64,000 nt of DNA from Sinomonas terrae (GTDB taxonomy: Bacteria > Actinomycetota > Actinomycetes > Actinomycetales > Micrococcaceae). This document shows positions 52,225-60,488 of the stretch, one piece after another. Every line of letters begins with the position of its first letter. Position 1 is the stretch's first letter. Both the position numbers and the translations under genes were made by a program. The stretch spans positions 3,472,001 through 3,536,000 of the forward strand of contig NZ_JAKZBV010000001.1 of the NCBI RefSeq assembly GCF_022539255.1, written 5' to 3'. The notes beneath the pieces were generated by a model. It saw only the letters and a list, made by a program, of their open reading frames with translations. It did not search any database and was not told the origin of the DNA.

Positions 52225-53634
52225 ATGAGCATCACACATCCTGAGGTCACGAGCAACGCTGCTCGGACCCGACGAGCCGTCGCCAACACCCTGAAGGGGT
52301 CCGCGGGCAATCTCATCGAATGGTACGACCTATACGTCTACGCAGCCTTCTCGGCGTACTTCGCGGCCTACTTCTTCAACAGCAAAGACCCGGTCCAGGC
52401 ACAGATCGACGCCTACCTCTCATTCGCTCTCACCTTCCTCATGCGCCCAGTGGGCTCATGGTTCTTCGGCCGCTACGCGGACCGCCGAGGACGGCGCGCG
52501 GCCCTCACCCTGAGCGTCACGCTGATGGGCTTGGGCTCGCTCCTCGTCGCCGTGCTGCCGGGCATCGCACAGATCGGGGTCTGGTCCACGGTCCTCATGT
52601 ACTTCTCCCGGCTGCTTCAGGGCTTCTCCGTGGGAGGCGAGTATGGCACCGCCGCCACCTACATGTCCGAGGTGGCCACCGCCAAACGCCGCGGCTTCTT
52701 CTCGAGCTTCCAATACGTGACCCTCGTGGGCGGCCAGGTGCTTGCCCTCCTGACCCTCGTGATCCTCCAAACCACCCTCGGCGAGTCCGATCTCAAGGCG
52801 TGGGGCTGGCGCATCCCGTTCGCAATCGGCGCCGTCACCGCACTCATCGTCCTCTGGTTGCGCCGGACCATGGACGAGACCATCTCTCATCAGCAGGTCG
52901 AAGCCGCCAAGGGCGGAACTGCCCCCTCGCTGGGCGGTCAGGGCGCGAAGTCCGAGACGGCCGAGCCCGGCACCCTCAAGCTCCTCTTCACGAAGCACTG
53001 GAAGCCGTTCGTGGTCGTTGTCTTCCTCACGATGGGCGGCACTTGCGCGTTCTACCTCTACACGACGTACATCCTCAGCTTCATGAACAACGTCTCCCAC
53101 ATACCCAAGACCCAGACCTCGATCATCAACTTCTGGGCCTTGTTCGTGTACATGCTCCTGCACCCGCTGTTCGGCCTGCTCTCCGATCGGATCGGCCGCA
53201 AGCTCCAGCTCATCGTGTTCGGCGTCCTCGGCGCGATCTTCACATGGCCCATCATGTCCGCGCTCGCCGGGACGAAGGACCCGGTCGTTGCGTTCCTGCT
53301 CATGCTTGCAGGCCTCCTGATCGTCGTGAACTACACCTCGATCAGTGCGATCGTGAAGGCCGAACTGTTCCCCGCTTCGGTCCGCGCGCTCGGCGTGGGC
53401 CTCGGCTACGCCGTCGCCAACTCCCTCTTCGGCGGCACTGTGCCGTTCATCGGTGAGTGGCTCTCCAGCGCCGGGCACAAGGACTGGCTCTTCACGTACG
53501 TGACGATCACGATCGTGATCTCCCTCGTCGTCTACATCTTCTTCCTGCCCAACAGGAAGAAGGAAACGCTGCTCGATCAGGACCTCACGCCGGAGGATGC
53601 AGCAGACCCGGCCATGGGACGCGCGTCGGCCTGA
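52225..53634 (+). CDS. MHS-family carboxylate:H+ symporter-like MFS transporter
   Basis: A 469-residue 12-helix transporter of the MHS group, closest in style to alpha-ketoglutarate/dicarboxylate permeases. Motifs are GSAGNLIEWYDLYVYAAFSA in helix 1, FGRYADRRGRRAAL after helix 2, LLQGFSVGGEYGTAATYMSE in helix 4 and SDRIGRKLQLIVF after helix 8. I favour ATG 52225 over 52198 because an inverted repeat covers the earlier codon. It is divergent from the two-component system and TAXI protein, which probably regulate it. A terminator follows. Confidence 0.87.
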   Translation: MSITHPEVTSNAARTRRAVANTLKGSAGNLIEWYDLYVYAAFSAYFAAYFFNSKDPVQAQIDAYLSFALTFLMRPVGSWFFGRYADRRGRRAALTLSVTLMGLGSLLVAVLPGIAQIGVWSTVLMYFSRLLQGFSVGGEYGTAATYMSEVATAKRRGFFSSFQYVTLVGGQVLALLTLVILQTTLGESDLKAWGWRIPFAIGAVTALIVLWLRRTMDETISHQQVEAAKGGTAPSLGGQGAKSETAEPGTLKLLFTKHWKPFVVVVFLTMGGTCAFYLYTTYILSFMNNVSHIPKTQTSIINFWALFVYMLLHPLFGLLSDRIGRKLQLIVFGVLGAIFTWPIMSALAGTKDPVVAFLLMLAGLLIVVNYTSISAIVKAELFPASVRALGVGLGYAVANSLFGGTVPFIGEWLSSAGHKDWLFTYVTITIVISLVVYIFFLPNRKKETLLDQDLTPEDAADPAMGRASA

Positions 53635-53673
53635 CGCCCGCCTCTTGGCTTGGCGGAGCCTCCTGCGCGCCAT

Positions 53674-53714
53674 CATGGGAGGGCCGAGCAGATGCCGCTG
53701 CCGGCCCTCCCATG
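53674..53714 (+). terminator. transporter terminator
   Basis: A 12-bp stem CATGGGAGGGCC/GGCCCTCCCATG with a 17-base loop starts 40 bases after the MHS transporter stop. Confidence 0.7.
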
Positions 53715-53770
53715 GTGCGCCAGCACTGTCGGATTCGCACGCGGGTGCGAGGACGGATAGCGTTCTCGGC

Positions 53771-54457
53771 ATGCCCACCAGCCCGGTCCACGCGATCACT
53801 GCCGCTGCTGTCGCAGCCCTCTGCCTCGCCCTTGCAGCATGCACGACGACGCCCGCGACCGGGACGGCGAACGGCCAGGCGGCGGGAGGCTCACCGGCAA
53901 CGGCTGCTCCCGCAGGTGGTGTGGTGACCGCCGCGGGGCGAGGTTGGACCCCTGCAGGTCTCGACGGCCCCATCTCCGCTCCGGGGACCTGCCGGATTCG
54001 CTGGACGGGGGCCAAGCAGCCCCTCCCCGACCCCAAGTGCACGCCGGGCGCCCGCGACAGCGCGGTGACGCCGTCGACCTTGGCGGCGACAGTCTGCCGC
54101 CGCGGCGGCTACACCGCCAGCGTCCGCCCGCCTGTCTCCCTCACCGATGCGGCCAAGGCAAAGATCATGGCCGCCTACGGGATTCCCGCCTCAGAGGCGT
54201 CGAAATACGAACTCGACCACCTCATCCCCCTCGACGCAGGCGGCGCCAGCGACGTCAGGAACCTCTGGCCCGAACCGAACACCTTCGCCGAGTTCACCAA
54301 GTCCGAATACGTGCACAATGACAAGGACCAGATCGAATCCGACGCCCAGCACGCCATCTGCAGCCAGAGCGCGGGCCTCGACGCGCTCCAGAGGGCATTC
54401 GCGGCAGACTGGACCACGATCAGACTCCCTCACGAAAGCACGGGTACGTCAGGCTGA
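53771..54457 (+). CDS. HNH-type secreted lipoprotein
   Basis: A 228-residue protein with lipobox LALAAC (Cys24) after a hydrophobic signal. An Ala/Thr/Gly-rich linker (to about 70) leads to an HNH-like domain: YELDHLIPLDAGGASDVRNL with WPEP, then KDQIESDAQHAIC. The Asp-His and the Asn-Leu-Trp-Pro pattern suggest a metal-dependent nuclease outside the membrane. The ATG at 53771 is the only one with a signal peptide. No immunity gene is visible, so an anti-phage or toxin role is not supported. Confidence 0.8.
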   Translation: MPTSPVHAITAAAVAALCLALAACTTTPATGTANGQAAGGSPATAAPAGGVVTAAGRGWTPAGLDGPISAPGTCRIRWTGAKQPLPDPKCTPGARDSAVTPSTLAATVCRRGGYTASVRPPVSLTDAAKAKIMAAYGIPASEASKYELDHLIPLDAGGASDVRNLWPEPNTFAEFTKSEYVHNDKDQIESDAQHAICSQSAGLDALQRAFAADWTTIRLPHESTGTSG

Positions 54458-54573
54458 GTCCCTGGCCACCCCTGATCCCGCTGCCGCTCCTGAAGCCTTC
54501 GGAGCGGTTCCCTGCCCGCGGGTCGCATCGTAGTCTGGTCGCACACGGACCTGCACGCGAACAGGAGGACTCC

Positions 54574-55059
54574 ATGGGGACGACCAAGTCTGATGCAAAG
54601 TCGGCCGCGTCTGCGGCTGAAGCAACCATTCGCCACTCGATCGCCCGGATCGAATCAAGTCTGGACCGGGTCACGCCGCGGGTCAGAGGGGGGCTCGACG
54701 AGGCCTTGAACGGGCTGCGCCACCGGATCGAAACCCTCGCCCCAGTGGGCGAAACCGTGGGTGAGGCAGCGGCCAAGGGCTCGCGGAAGGCCGAAGCCGC
54801 GACGAGAGCCGCGACGAGCCGACTGGCCGAAGCCGCCGAACGCCTCGCCGACGCGGTCTCAGAGGCCCCTGTGCCAGCGAGCAGGAAGGCTGTGCAGGCG
54901 GGGCAGAAAGCCATCGCTGACACCGCCCGAACTGCCTCCAAGGAGCTTCGCAGCGTCCGCGGCGGTTCGGGATTGGTTACTGGCGCAGTGGCGGGAGGAG
55001 CCTTCCTCGCGGCCGCAGCCGTCGCGGTCTGGCTGGTCCGGCGCGCCGCCAGGACATAG
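54574..55059 (+). CDS. hypothetical helical protein with C-terminal membrane anchor
   Basis: A 161-residue Ala-rich protein. Most of it is an amphipathic helix without prolines (AAKGSRKAEAATRAATSRLA), like apolipoprotein- or LEA-like proteins, ending in one membrane span (SGLVTGAVAGGAFLAAAAVA). It may lie along the membrane. Function unknown; AGGAGG-like site upstream of the ATG. Confidence 0.65.
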   Translation: MGTTKSDAKSAASAAEATIRHSIARIESSLDRVTPRVRGGLDEALNGLRHRIETLAPVGETVGEAAAKGSRKAEAATRAATSRLAEAAERLADAVSEAPVPASRKAVQAGQKAIADTARTASKELRSVRGGSGLVTGAVAGGAFLAAAAVAVWLVRRAART

Positions 55060-55067
55060 TCCTTCCT

Positions 55068-55195
55068 CTACTGGTCGGCGCGTTGGCCCACCTTGAGCCA
55101 GAGCGTGTCGGCCTCGACCCGGTCGAGCTCATCGGCCGCGATGTAGTCGGTTTCCGGAGTCGGATGCCCACAGTGTAGAACCGGCCGGGTGCCAC
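55068..55195 (-). pseudogene. possible 42-residue protein with an internal frameshift
   Basis: From GTG 55195 the minus strand reads MAPGRFYTVGIR. The next frame reads TPETDYIAADELDRVEADTL, then WLKVGQRADQ and a stop at 55068-55070. Adding one base near 55163 joins them into 42 residues that look like a compact conserved miniprotein. As given, the gene is broken. I cannot name the family. Confidence 0.35.
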
Positions 55196-55490
55196 GAGAA
55201 TGAGTTCCGATCTTCTGGCTGGGGCATCGGGCCAGTCGCGCGGATGCAGCCTCCGAGGGCAAGGAACTCTGGCGCTCCTTCTCGGACCGCACCATATACA
55301 GAACGGTCTGTCTACTTCTACCGTCGATAGGACAAGGCGCGGTCGAGTCAGGTGCTGCGCAGCCTCGGGGCGCGAGGTTCCTGGCCCCTTCGGGCCCAGG
55401 CCCCCAATCGCGGCCGACCTCCTTGGGACGGGCCGGCGGAGCGCTTCCTTCCGGCTCTCCGCCCCTGCCCCAAGTCAGGAACGACCTGCC
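55196..55490. other. leader region of the sigma-factor gene
   Basis: No gene seen. It contains one TetR-type operator half (55299-55314). A weak CAGGAACG ribosome site precedes ATG 55491. Confidence 0.4.
55299..55314. promoter_or_regulatory. TetR-type operator copy upstream of the sigma factor
   Basis: ACAGAACGGTCTGTCT is the exact reverse complement of 16 bases of the TetR operator at 17826-17841. It lies about 177 bases before the sigma-factor start, so the TetR protein at 16966 may control this gene too. Confidence 0.5.
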
Positions 55491-56354
55491 ATGACCACTA
55501 TCCGTGCTCCACGCACGTCCGCGCCCGCCACAGACCCACCCACCACAGTGCCCCCCACCACAATGCCGCCCACCACAATGCCGCCAGCGCCGGCCGAGGC
55601 AGCCTCTCGCGAGACGGCCTCTCCCGAGACGGCATCACCTGAGACGGCATCACCCGAGACTCTGGCGGCAGCCCGAGCCGCCGGCGACCTCGCAGTCGAG
55701 TACCTCGGCGTCGCCGACGCCATCGCCCGTCGCTTCCGCTGCCCGGGGCACGATCCCGAAGACCTGCGCCAGGTCGCACGCCTGGGTCTGCTCAAGGCCG
55801 CTCGCCGCTACCGCAGCGACCGAGGCCACGGATTCGTCCCGTACGCGGTGCCCACGGTCACGGGCGAGATCAAGCGCTACCTGCGTGACCACTCTTGGGC
55901 AGTGCGTCCCCCACGCGGGATTCAGGAGACGCGGCTGAAGGTCAACGCTGCCCGACCCCGGCTGGCCCAGGCCCTCGGGCACCAGCCCACAACCCTCGAG
56001 CTCAGCCGCGAGCTCGGCGTCGGTCCGGCCGACATCGCCGAGGCGCAGCTCGCCGACGCTTCCCTGATCGCCGACCCCATCGAGCACCTGGACTCCCCTG
56101 CGGATACGGAGGGACGCCCCCTCCCGGTGGCCCTTGCCGCAGAGGACCCTGGCTTCGAGCACGTCGAGTCCCTCCACGCCCTTGCCGGGGCTCTCCGGGA
56201 AGCTTCAGAACAGGACCGCGAACTGCTGCACATGCGCTTCGGGCAGGAGTTGACCCAGGATGAGATCGCCCAGCGGCTCGGAATGAGCCAGATGCAGGTC
56301 TCCCGCCTCCTGCGGCGGCTCCTCGACAGGCTCCGCCGCCGCATGGCCGCCTGA
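55491..56354 (+). CDS. SigB/SigF-type RNA polymerase sigma factor
   Basis: A 287-residue group 3 sigma-70 protein. The N-terminal 55 residues are Pro/Thr and ASPET repeats, a nonconserved addition. Region 2 has DPEDLRQVARLGLLKAARRY and DRGHGFVPYAVPTVTGEIKR, and YLRDHSWAVRPPRG. Region 4 has LLHMRFGQELTQDEIAQRLG and SQMQVSRLLRRLLDRLRRR. It should direct stress or developmental promoters. No anti-sigma gene is adjacent. A TetR-type operator copy lies upstream, which is unusual for a sigma factor. The ATG at 55491 is supported by frame and region order. Confidence 0.92.
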   Translation: MTTIRAPRTSAPATDPPTTVPPTTMPPTTMPPAPAEAASRETASPETASPETASPETLAAARAAGDLAVEYLGVADAIARRFRCPGHDPEDLRQVARLGLLKAARRYRSDRGHGFVPYAVPTVTGEIKRYLRDHSWAVRPPRGIQETRLKVNAARPRLAQALGHQPTTLELSRELGVGPADIAEAQLADASLIADPIEHLDSPADTEGRPLPVALAAEDPGFEHVESLHALAGALREASEQDRELLHMRFGQELTQDEIAQRLGMSQMQVSRLLRRLLDRLRRRMAA

Positions 56355-56391
56355 CCCGGGCGCCACCGGAACCAGAAGGGAAGAGGCCCCT

Positions 56392-56847
56392 GTGGCCATC
56401 GATTACGACGAGCTGCGCCCCGATGTCAAGGAATCCCAGGACGACTCGCTCGCGAAGGCTGAACCCGCGCGCCAGGCCGGAACACCCGGCGCACGGCCGG
56501 GCGAATCCGAACTGATCCGGTGGCCGAACGTTCTCGGGGACGCCGCCGATCGGTGGCCCAAGTCCTTTTGTTTTGTCGCATGCAGCAGGCGGGTATTAGT
56601 CCCGAGTGTGCGGAGAGGCCCCGCCGGATTCTTGCTATCGGAACCGGCGGCCGTTGCGCCGCATGCGGCGGTGGTGATGGCGTCCGTCCGGCGCTGGGAG
56701 GCCGGGCGGGCGTCTTCTCCCGGCTCCGGTTTGTTGAGCCCGCTGCGCCTGCTTGATGAGCCCGCTGCGCCTGCACCAAGTCGGGCTGAAATTTTCCTAG
56801 GGAATACCCAGTTTGAATCCCTCGCGCGGGAGGTGGCGGTTCCCTAG
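56392..56847 (+). CDS. DUF4193-like fragment with unrelated tail
   Basis: GTG 56392 opens with MAIDYDELRPDVKESQDDSL, which I recognise as the start of actinobacterial DUF4193 proteins. These normally end in a CxxC...CxxC zinc ribbon preceded by DEFTC. Here the family sequence stops after about 45 residues, and the remaining frame (to 56847) lacks any ribbon. It is probably a truncated or recombined gene. The AT-rich TTTTGTCG motif at 56562-56580 is inside it. A 20-bp duplication with GAGCCCGCTGCGCCTGC sits at 56735-56776. Confidence 0.4.
   Translation: MAIDYDELRPDVKESQDDSLAKAEPARQAGTPGARPGESELIRWPNVLGDAADRWPKSFCFVACSRRVLVPSVRRGPAGFLLSEPAAVAPHAAVVMASVRRWEAGRASSPGSGLLSPLRLLDEPAAPAPSRAEIFLGNTQFESLAREVAVP
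56562..56580 (+). other. TCCTTTTGTTTTGTCG AT-rich motif, copy 3
   Basis: GTCCTTTTGTTTTGTCGCA resembles the motifs at 8921 and 10245 (TCCTTATTTTGTCG on minus) and lies where the DUF4193-like sequence ends. An ATG follows at 56580. Confidence 0.35.
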
Positions 56848-56857
56848 TCTGGCTGTC

Positions 56858-58354
56858 GTGATCCCGGTCAGCCGTCGTCATTTCATCCAGGGAGCGGGCC
56901 TCGCCGTCGCCGGCGCCGCTGCTGGGGCCGGCGTCGCGCGCTCGGGCGTCTTCCCGGCGCCGCCCCCGGCAGCGGCCGCCGCGCCCACGCCCTCTGCCTC
57001 GGCGACCAGCACCGCTCCTGCAGACCGGGCCTTCGTCAGCACCAAGCTCACAGCCGCCCGCACGAACGTCTGGTCGGACGGGCCGCACGCTCCCGGGCTG
57101 ATCTTCGCCGGCCCCTTCGGACACGGGACGAACGGGCTGATCATCGACAACCAAGGCCACCCGGTGTGGATGGAGCCTACCGGCGCCGGCGTCATGGACC
57201 TGCGCGTCCAGACCTACCAAGGGCAGCCGGTGCTGACCTACTGGACCGGGAAGGGCATCGGCGGGCACGGAGCGGGCAAGGGCGTGATCAAGGACTCCGG
57301 CTATCGCACGGTCGCGGAGGTCGACGCCGGAGGCGGCCTGCAGGCGGACCTTCACGAGTTCCGCCTCACACCCAGGGGGACGGCGCTGCTGACGGCCTAT
57401 CCCACCGCCACCCATGACCTCAGCGCGTTGGGCGGCCCCTCCGACGGGTACATCTACGACTGCCACGTCCAAGAGGTCGACATCGCCACAGGCAAGCTGC
57501 TCTTCGACTGGGCGGCCTCGGACAACGTGCCCGTCACGGAAAGCTATGTGAAGCCCTCGGACGACCCCGGCCAGGACGGCACGAGCGAGCAGAAGGCGTT
57601 CGACCCATACCATGTGAACTCCGTCGACCTCCGGCCCGACGGCTACCTCGTCTCCTTCCGCCACACGCACACGGTCTACCTCATCAGTCCAGCCGGGGAC
57701 GTCCTGTGGCGGCTCGGCGGCAAGGCGGGCGACTTCCAACTCGCACCGGACGCGCAGTTCCTCTGGCAGCACGACGTCCGCCAGCGCTCCGGCGGAGTCA
57801 TCAGCCTCTTCGACAACCATCACAAGGACGAGAGCACTGGCACCTCCCGCGGCCTGCTCCTGGACGTCGACGAGAAGAACCGCACGGCATCCCTCAGGCT
57901 CCAGCTCCTCAACGCCGGCCACAGGGGCAACGCCATGGGCAGCGTCCAGTACCTCCCGAACGGGAACTTCTTCGTCGGATGGGGCATGGACCCGGCAGCG
58001 ACCGAGTACACCCCCACAGGGAGGCCTGTCTTTGAGGTCACCGGAATCGGCAGCGCCTCCTACCGGGTCTACCGCTGCCCTTGGACCGGCACCCCCGACG
58101 CCGTCCCGGACGCCGCCGTCGTCAACACCAACGGCTCGACAATGACCGGATACGCCAGCTGGAACGGTGCTACCGAGGTGCGCCGCTGGAGATTCCTCAC
58201 CGGCCCCAGCCCGTCCGCGCTGACCGAGGCTCTCGTCGTCGTCAGGACAGGCTTCGAAACCTGCGCGGACGTCGCCCAGGCACCCTACTTCGCCGCCCAG
58301 GCCCTCGACGCCCAGGGCAGAGCACTCGCGACCTCCCTCACGGTGAAGGCCTAG
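56858..58354 (+). CDS. Tat-exported arylsulfotransferase-like protein
   Basis: A 498-residue member of the ASST/arylsulfotransferase-like beta-propeller group. The N-terminus MIPVSRRHFIQGAGLAVAGA is a twin-arginine signal. The propeller contains IIDNQGHPVWMEPTG, YDCHVQEVDIATGKLLFDWA, YHVNSVDLRPDGYLVSFRHT and LFDNHHKDES, with His residues where ASST has its sulfate-accepting His. The enzyme type moves sulfate between phenols, but many homologues have no known activity. The GTG at 56858 is preferred because it gives the Tat signal. Inverse bases CTAGGGAA and TTCCCTAG lie upstream. Confidence 0.82.
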   Translation: MIPVSRRHFIQGAGLAVAGAAAGAGVARSGVFPAPPPAAAAAPTPSASATSTAPADRAFVSTKLTAARTNVWSDGPHAPGLIFAGPFGHGTNGLIIDNQGHPVWMEPTGAGVMDLRVQTYQGQPVLTYWTGKGIGGHGAGKGVIKDSGYRTVAEVDAGGGLQADLHEFRLTPRGTALLTAYPTATHDLSALGGPSDGYIYDCHVQEVDIATGKLLFDWAASDNVPVTESYVKPSDDPGQDGTSEQKAFDPYHVNSVDLRPDGYLVSFRHTHTVYLISPAGDVLWRLGGKAGDFQLAPDAQFLWQHDVRQRSGGVISLFDNHHKDESTGTSRGLLLDVDEKNRTASLRLQLLNAGHRGNAMGSVQYLPNGNFFVGWGMDPAATEYTPTGRPVFEVTGIGSASYRVYRCPWTGTPDAVPDAAVVNTNGSTMTGYASWNGATEVRRWRFLTGPSPSALTEALVVVRTGFETCADVAQAPYFAAQALDAQGRALATSLTVKA

Positions 58355-58465
58355 AACCGGGAATATCTAAGACGCGAAATCCTCCGCTGGCTTGAACCGA
58401 TCGGCCTCCCCTGTCGTCTCATGGTCAGCGGCATAAAGCCGCCCCCATTCAGGTAAGGCGACACC

Positions 58466-59020
58466 ATGAACAAGCGGGCAGCACTCCTCCTCGCCACCGT
58501 CTCGGCGGCATCGGCCTTCGGCCTCTGCGGCTGCATGGGCAGCAGCGGCGGCGGCACGACAACCTCGAGCGCCTCAGCGGCGGCTCCCTCTTCGTCCTCG
58601 TCGGCAGCCTCCTCGTCTTCCGAGGTCGAGACCCTCAAGACCTCAACGGTGGGCGGCCAGACCATCGTGGTCGACGGGGACGGCAAGACCGTCTACTTCT
58701 ACACCGTGGACCACGCGGGCGAGACCAAGAGCGCCTGCACTGGCGGCTGCGCGACGCTGTGGCCTGCTGTGACCAGCGCCAGCGCCCCGACGCTGCAGGG
58801 AGTGACCGGCAAGATCGGTAGCATCACCACCGCCGACGGCAAGCAGCAAGTGACCGTCAACGGCATGCCCATCTACTACTACGCCAAGGACACCTCCCCC
58901 GGGCAGGTGAACGGGCAGGGCGTCGCGGGCGTGTGGTACGTCCTCGGCGCCGACGGATCGATGATCCAGGCACCGATCAATGCAGGGTCCCCGAGCATGT
59001 CGGGCACGAACGGCTACTAG
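58466..59020 (+). CDS. COG4315-type lipoprotein (secreted repeat family)
   Basis: A 184-residue lipoprotein. The lipobox is LCGC (Cys23), followed by a Ser-rich linker to about 55. Two repeats of the 'secreted repeat of unknown function' (PF03640) follow: TIVVDGDGKTVYFYTVDHAG with CTGGCATLWPAV, and ADGKQQVTVNGMPIYYYAKD with GVWYVLGADG. Such proteins sit on the outer membrane face and may bind haem or ligands, but no function is proven. It is in a small cluster of exported proteins. Confidence 0.9.
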   Translation: MNKRAALLLATVSAASAFGLCGCMGSSGGGTTTSSASAAAPSSSSSAASSSSEVETLKTSTVGGQTIVVDGDGKTVYFYTVDHAGETKSACTGGCATLWPAVTSASAPTLQGVTGKIGSITTADGKQQVTVNGMPIYYYAKDTSPGQVNGQGVAGVWYVLGADGSMIQAPINAGSPSMSGTNGY

Positions 59021-59089
59021 GCTTCCGCCCAGCCCCGTGCGCCGGCCCCCGCCTGACAGGGGTCCACGAATATCGTCAATCATGAGAGG

Positions 59090-59542
59090 ATGTGCGCCAT
59101 TGGCAAGCGTGTTGCTGCCTCGGGCAGCATTCTGATTGCGCGTCCGATCGGTGAGGTCTTCGCGTTCTTCTCAGACGCCGAGAACGACCCGACATGGCGG
59201 TCAGGGGTGAAGTCGATCCGGCGCATCGGCGATCTCGGAGTCGGGACTGCCTACGAGCAGACCGTCGCCGGCCCCGGCGGCCGCAGCATCTCGGCCAACA
59301 TCCGGGTCACGGCATTCGATCCCGAGAAGCGCGTGGCGTTCGAGGCGACGTCCGGACCCGTCAGGCCCAAGGGCGAGTACAGCTTCGCCAACGCTGAAGG
59401 CGGCACGAGGGTAACTTTCAGCCTCACAGCCGAGCTCTCGGGGCTGAAGTCGCTGCTGATGTCCCGCCCTGTCCAGAAGACCATGGAGGCAGAAGTGGGA
59501 GCCCTGCCGAAGGCGAAGGCCCACCTCGAACTGTCCGCATAG
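59090..59542 (+). CDS. SRPBCC/polyketide cyclase-like protein
   Basis: A 150-residue helix-grip protein. ILIARPIGEVFAFFSDAEND then PTWRSGVKSIRRIGDLGVGT is the typical start, and the C-terminal helix is SLLMSRPVQKTMEAEVGALP. It is predicted to bind a hydrophobic ligand in a central cavity; no enzymatic residue is diagnostic. Start ATG 59090 is close to GAGAGG. Confidence 0.85.
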   Translation: MCAIGKRVAASGSILIARPIGEVFAFFSDAENDPTWRSGVKSIRRIGDLGVGTAYEQTVAGPGGRSISANIRVTAFDPEKRVAFEATSGPVRPKGEYSFANAEGGTRVTFSLTAELSGLKSLLMSRPVQKTMEAEVGALPKAKAHLELSA

Positions 59543-59700
59543 ATCCTGCCGGCGTCGACGTCCCAGTGATACCGCCGCCCTTCCAGCTCTCCCAACGGTC
59601 CAGCCGCCCTCACCGCCTGCCCTCTCTGTGAGACTTCCCGGGGGCGGTGGGGCTGTTCTCGGAAGGTAACGGCTGCACTGCTGGGTCATAGGATCGTGCC

Positions 59701-60399
59701 ATGAACCGCACCGACCGCCTCTACGCGATCGTCGAGGAGCTCCGTGCCGTGGCACCGCGGCCCAGAAGCGCTCGGCAGCTCGCCGGAAGGTTCGAAGTCA
59801 GTTCCCGCACCATCGAGCGGGACCTGGCGGCACTGCAGCAGGCCGGCGTGCCGATCTGGGCCGAACCCGGCCGGACGGGCGGATACGTCATCGACGCGTC
59901 GCACACGCTGGCGCCGCTGGGCTTCACGGTCGATGAGGCGTTCGCCGTGACGATCGCGCTTGGCATGCTCGCCTCGAGCCCGTTCCGCGCACCGGCGGGG
60001 AGCGCGCTGCGGAAGGTGGCCGCGGTCATGGACGCACGCCGATTGGACGAGACCGTCGAACTCGCCACCCGCGTGCACCTCCTCGAGGACGCGCCGGCGG
60101 CAGCGGTCCCGGACGGATTCGCCGAAGCGCTCCGGACGCGCAGCGTGCTCCGGATACGGTACAGCGACAGGAACGGCGAGAAGACGGTCCGCGAGGTCGA
60201 GCCGGTGGGATACGTCGGCCGCGACCAGAACTGGTACCTCATCGCCTGGTGCCGGACCCGCGGGGGCATCCGCGCCTTCCGCAGCGACCGCATCCTCGCG
60301 GTCGAGCCCACAGGCGAACGCCCGCCGCGCCGGGACTACCGGGCCGAAGACCTCCAGATCCCGTACGGCGAACTCCGACCGGCGTACTCCGGGACCTGA
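59701..60399 (+). CDS. YafY-type HTH and WYL-domain regulator
   Basis: A 232-residue transcription factor. The HTH_11 region (RLYAIVEELRAVAPRPRSAR then QLAGRFEVSSRTIERDLAAL) is at 6-45. The WYL domain (about 140-215) ends with VGYVGRDQNWYLIAWCRTRG and IRAFRSDRILAVEPTG. Such regulators sense nucleic-acid or small ligands. A VOC-family gene follows after 89 bases on the same strand, so the pair is probably one transcription unit. Confidence 0.93.
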   Translation: MNRTDRLYAIVEELRAVAPRPRSARQLAGRFEVSSRTIERDLAALQQAGVPIWAEPGRTGGYVIDASHTLAPLGFTVDEAFAVTIALGMLASSPFRAPAGSALRKVAAVMDARRLDETVELATRVHLLEDAPAAAVPDGFAEALRTRSVLRIRYSDRNGEKTVREVEPVGYVGRDQNWYLIAWCRTRGGIRAFRSDRILAVEPTGERPPRRDYRAEDLQIPYGELRPAYSGT

Positions 60400-60488
60400 A
60401 TCCGAAACGGAAACACCGACAGGACGGTGTCGCCGCCGTAGGGCACCGTGGTCCTGTCGGGTCAAGCGATCCGGCAGAAGGGATACCC

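Noticed and set aside
52456..54042. A 528-codon minus-strand frame over the MHS transporter
   Set aside because: Shadow of the transporter, charged and repetitive without domains.
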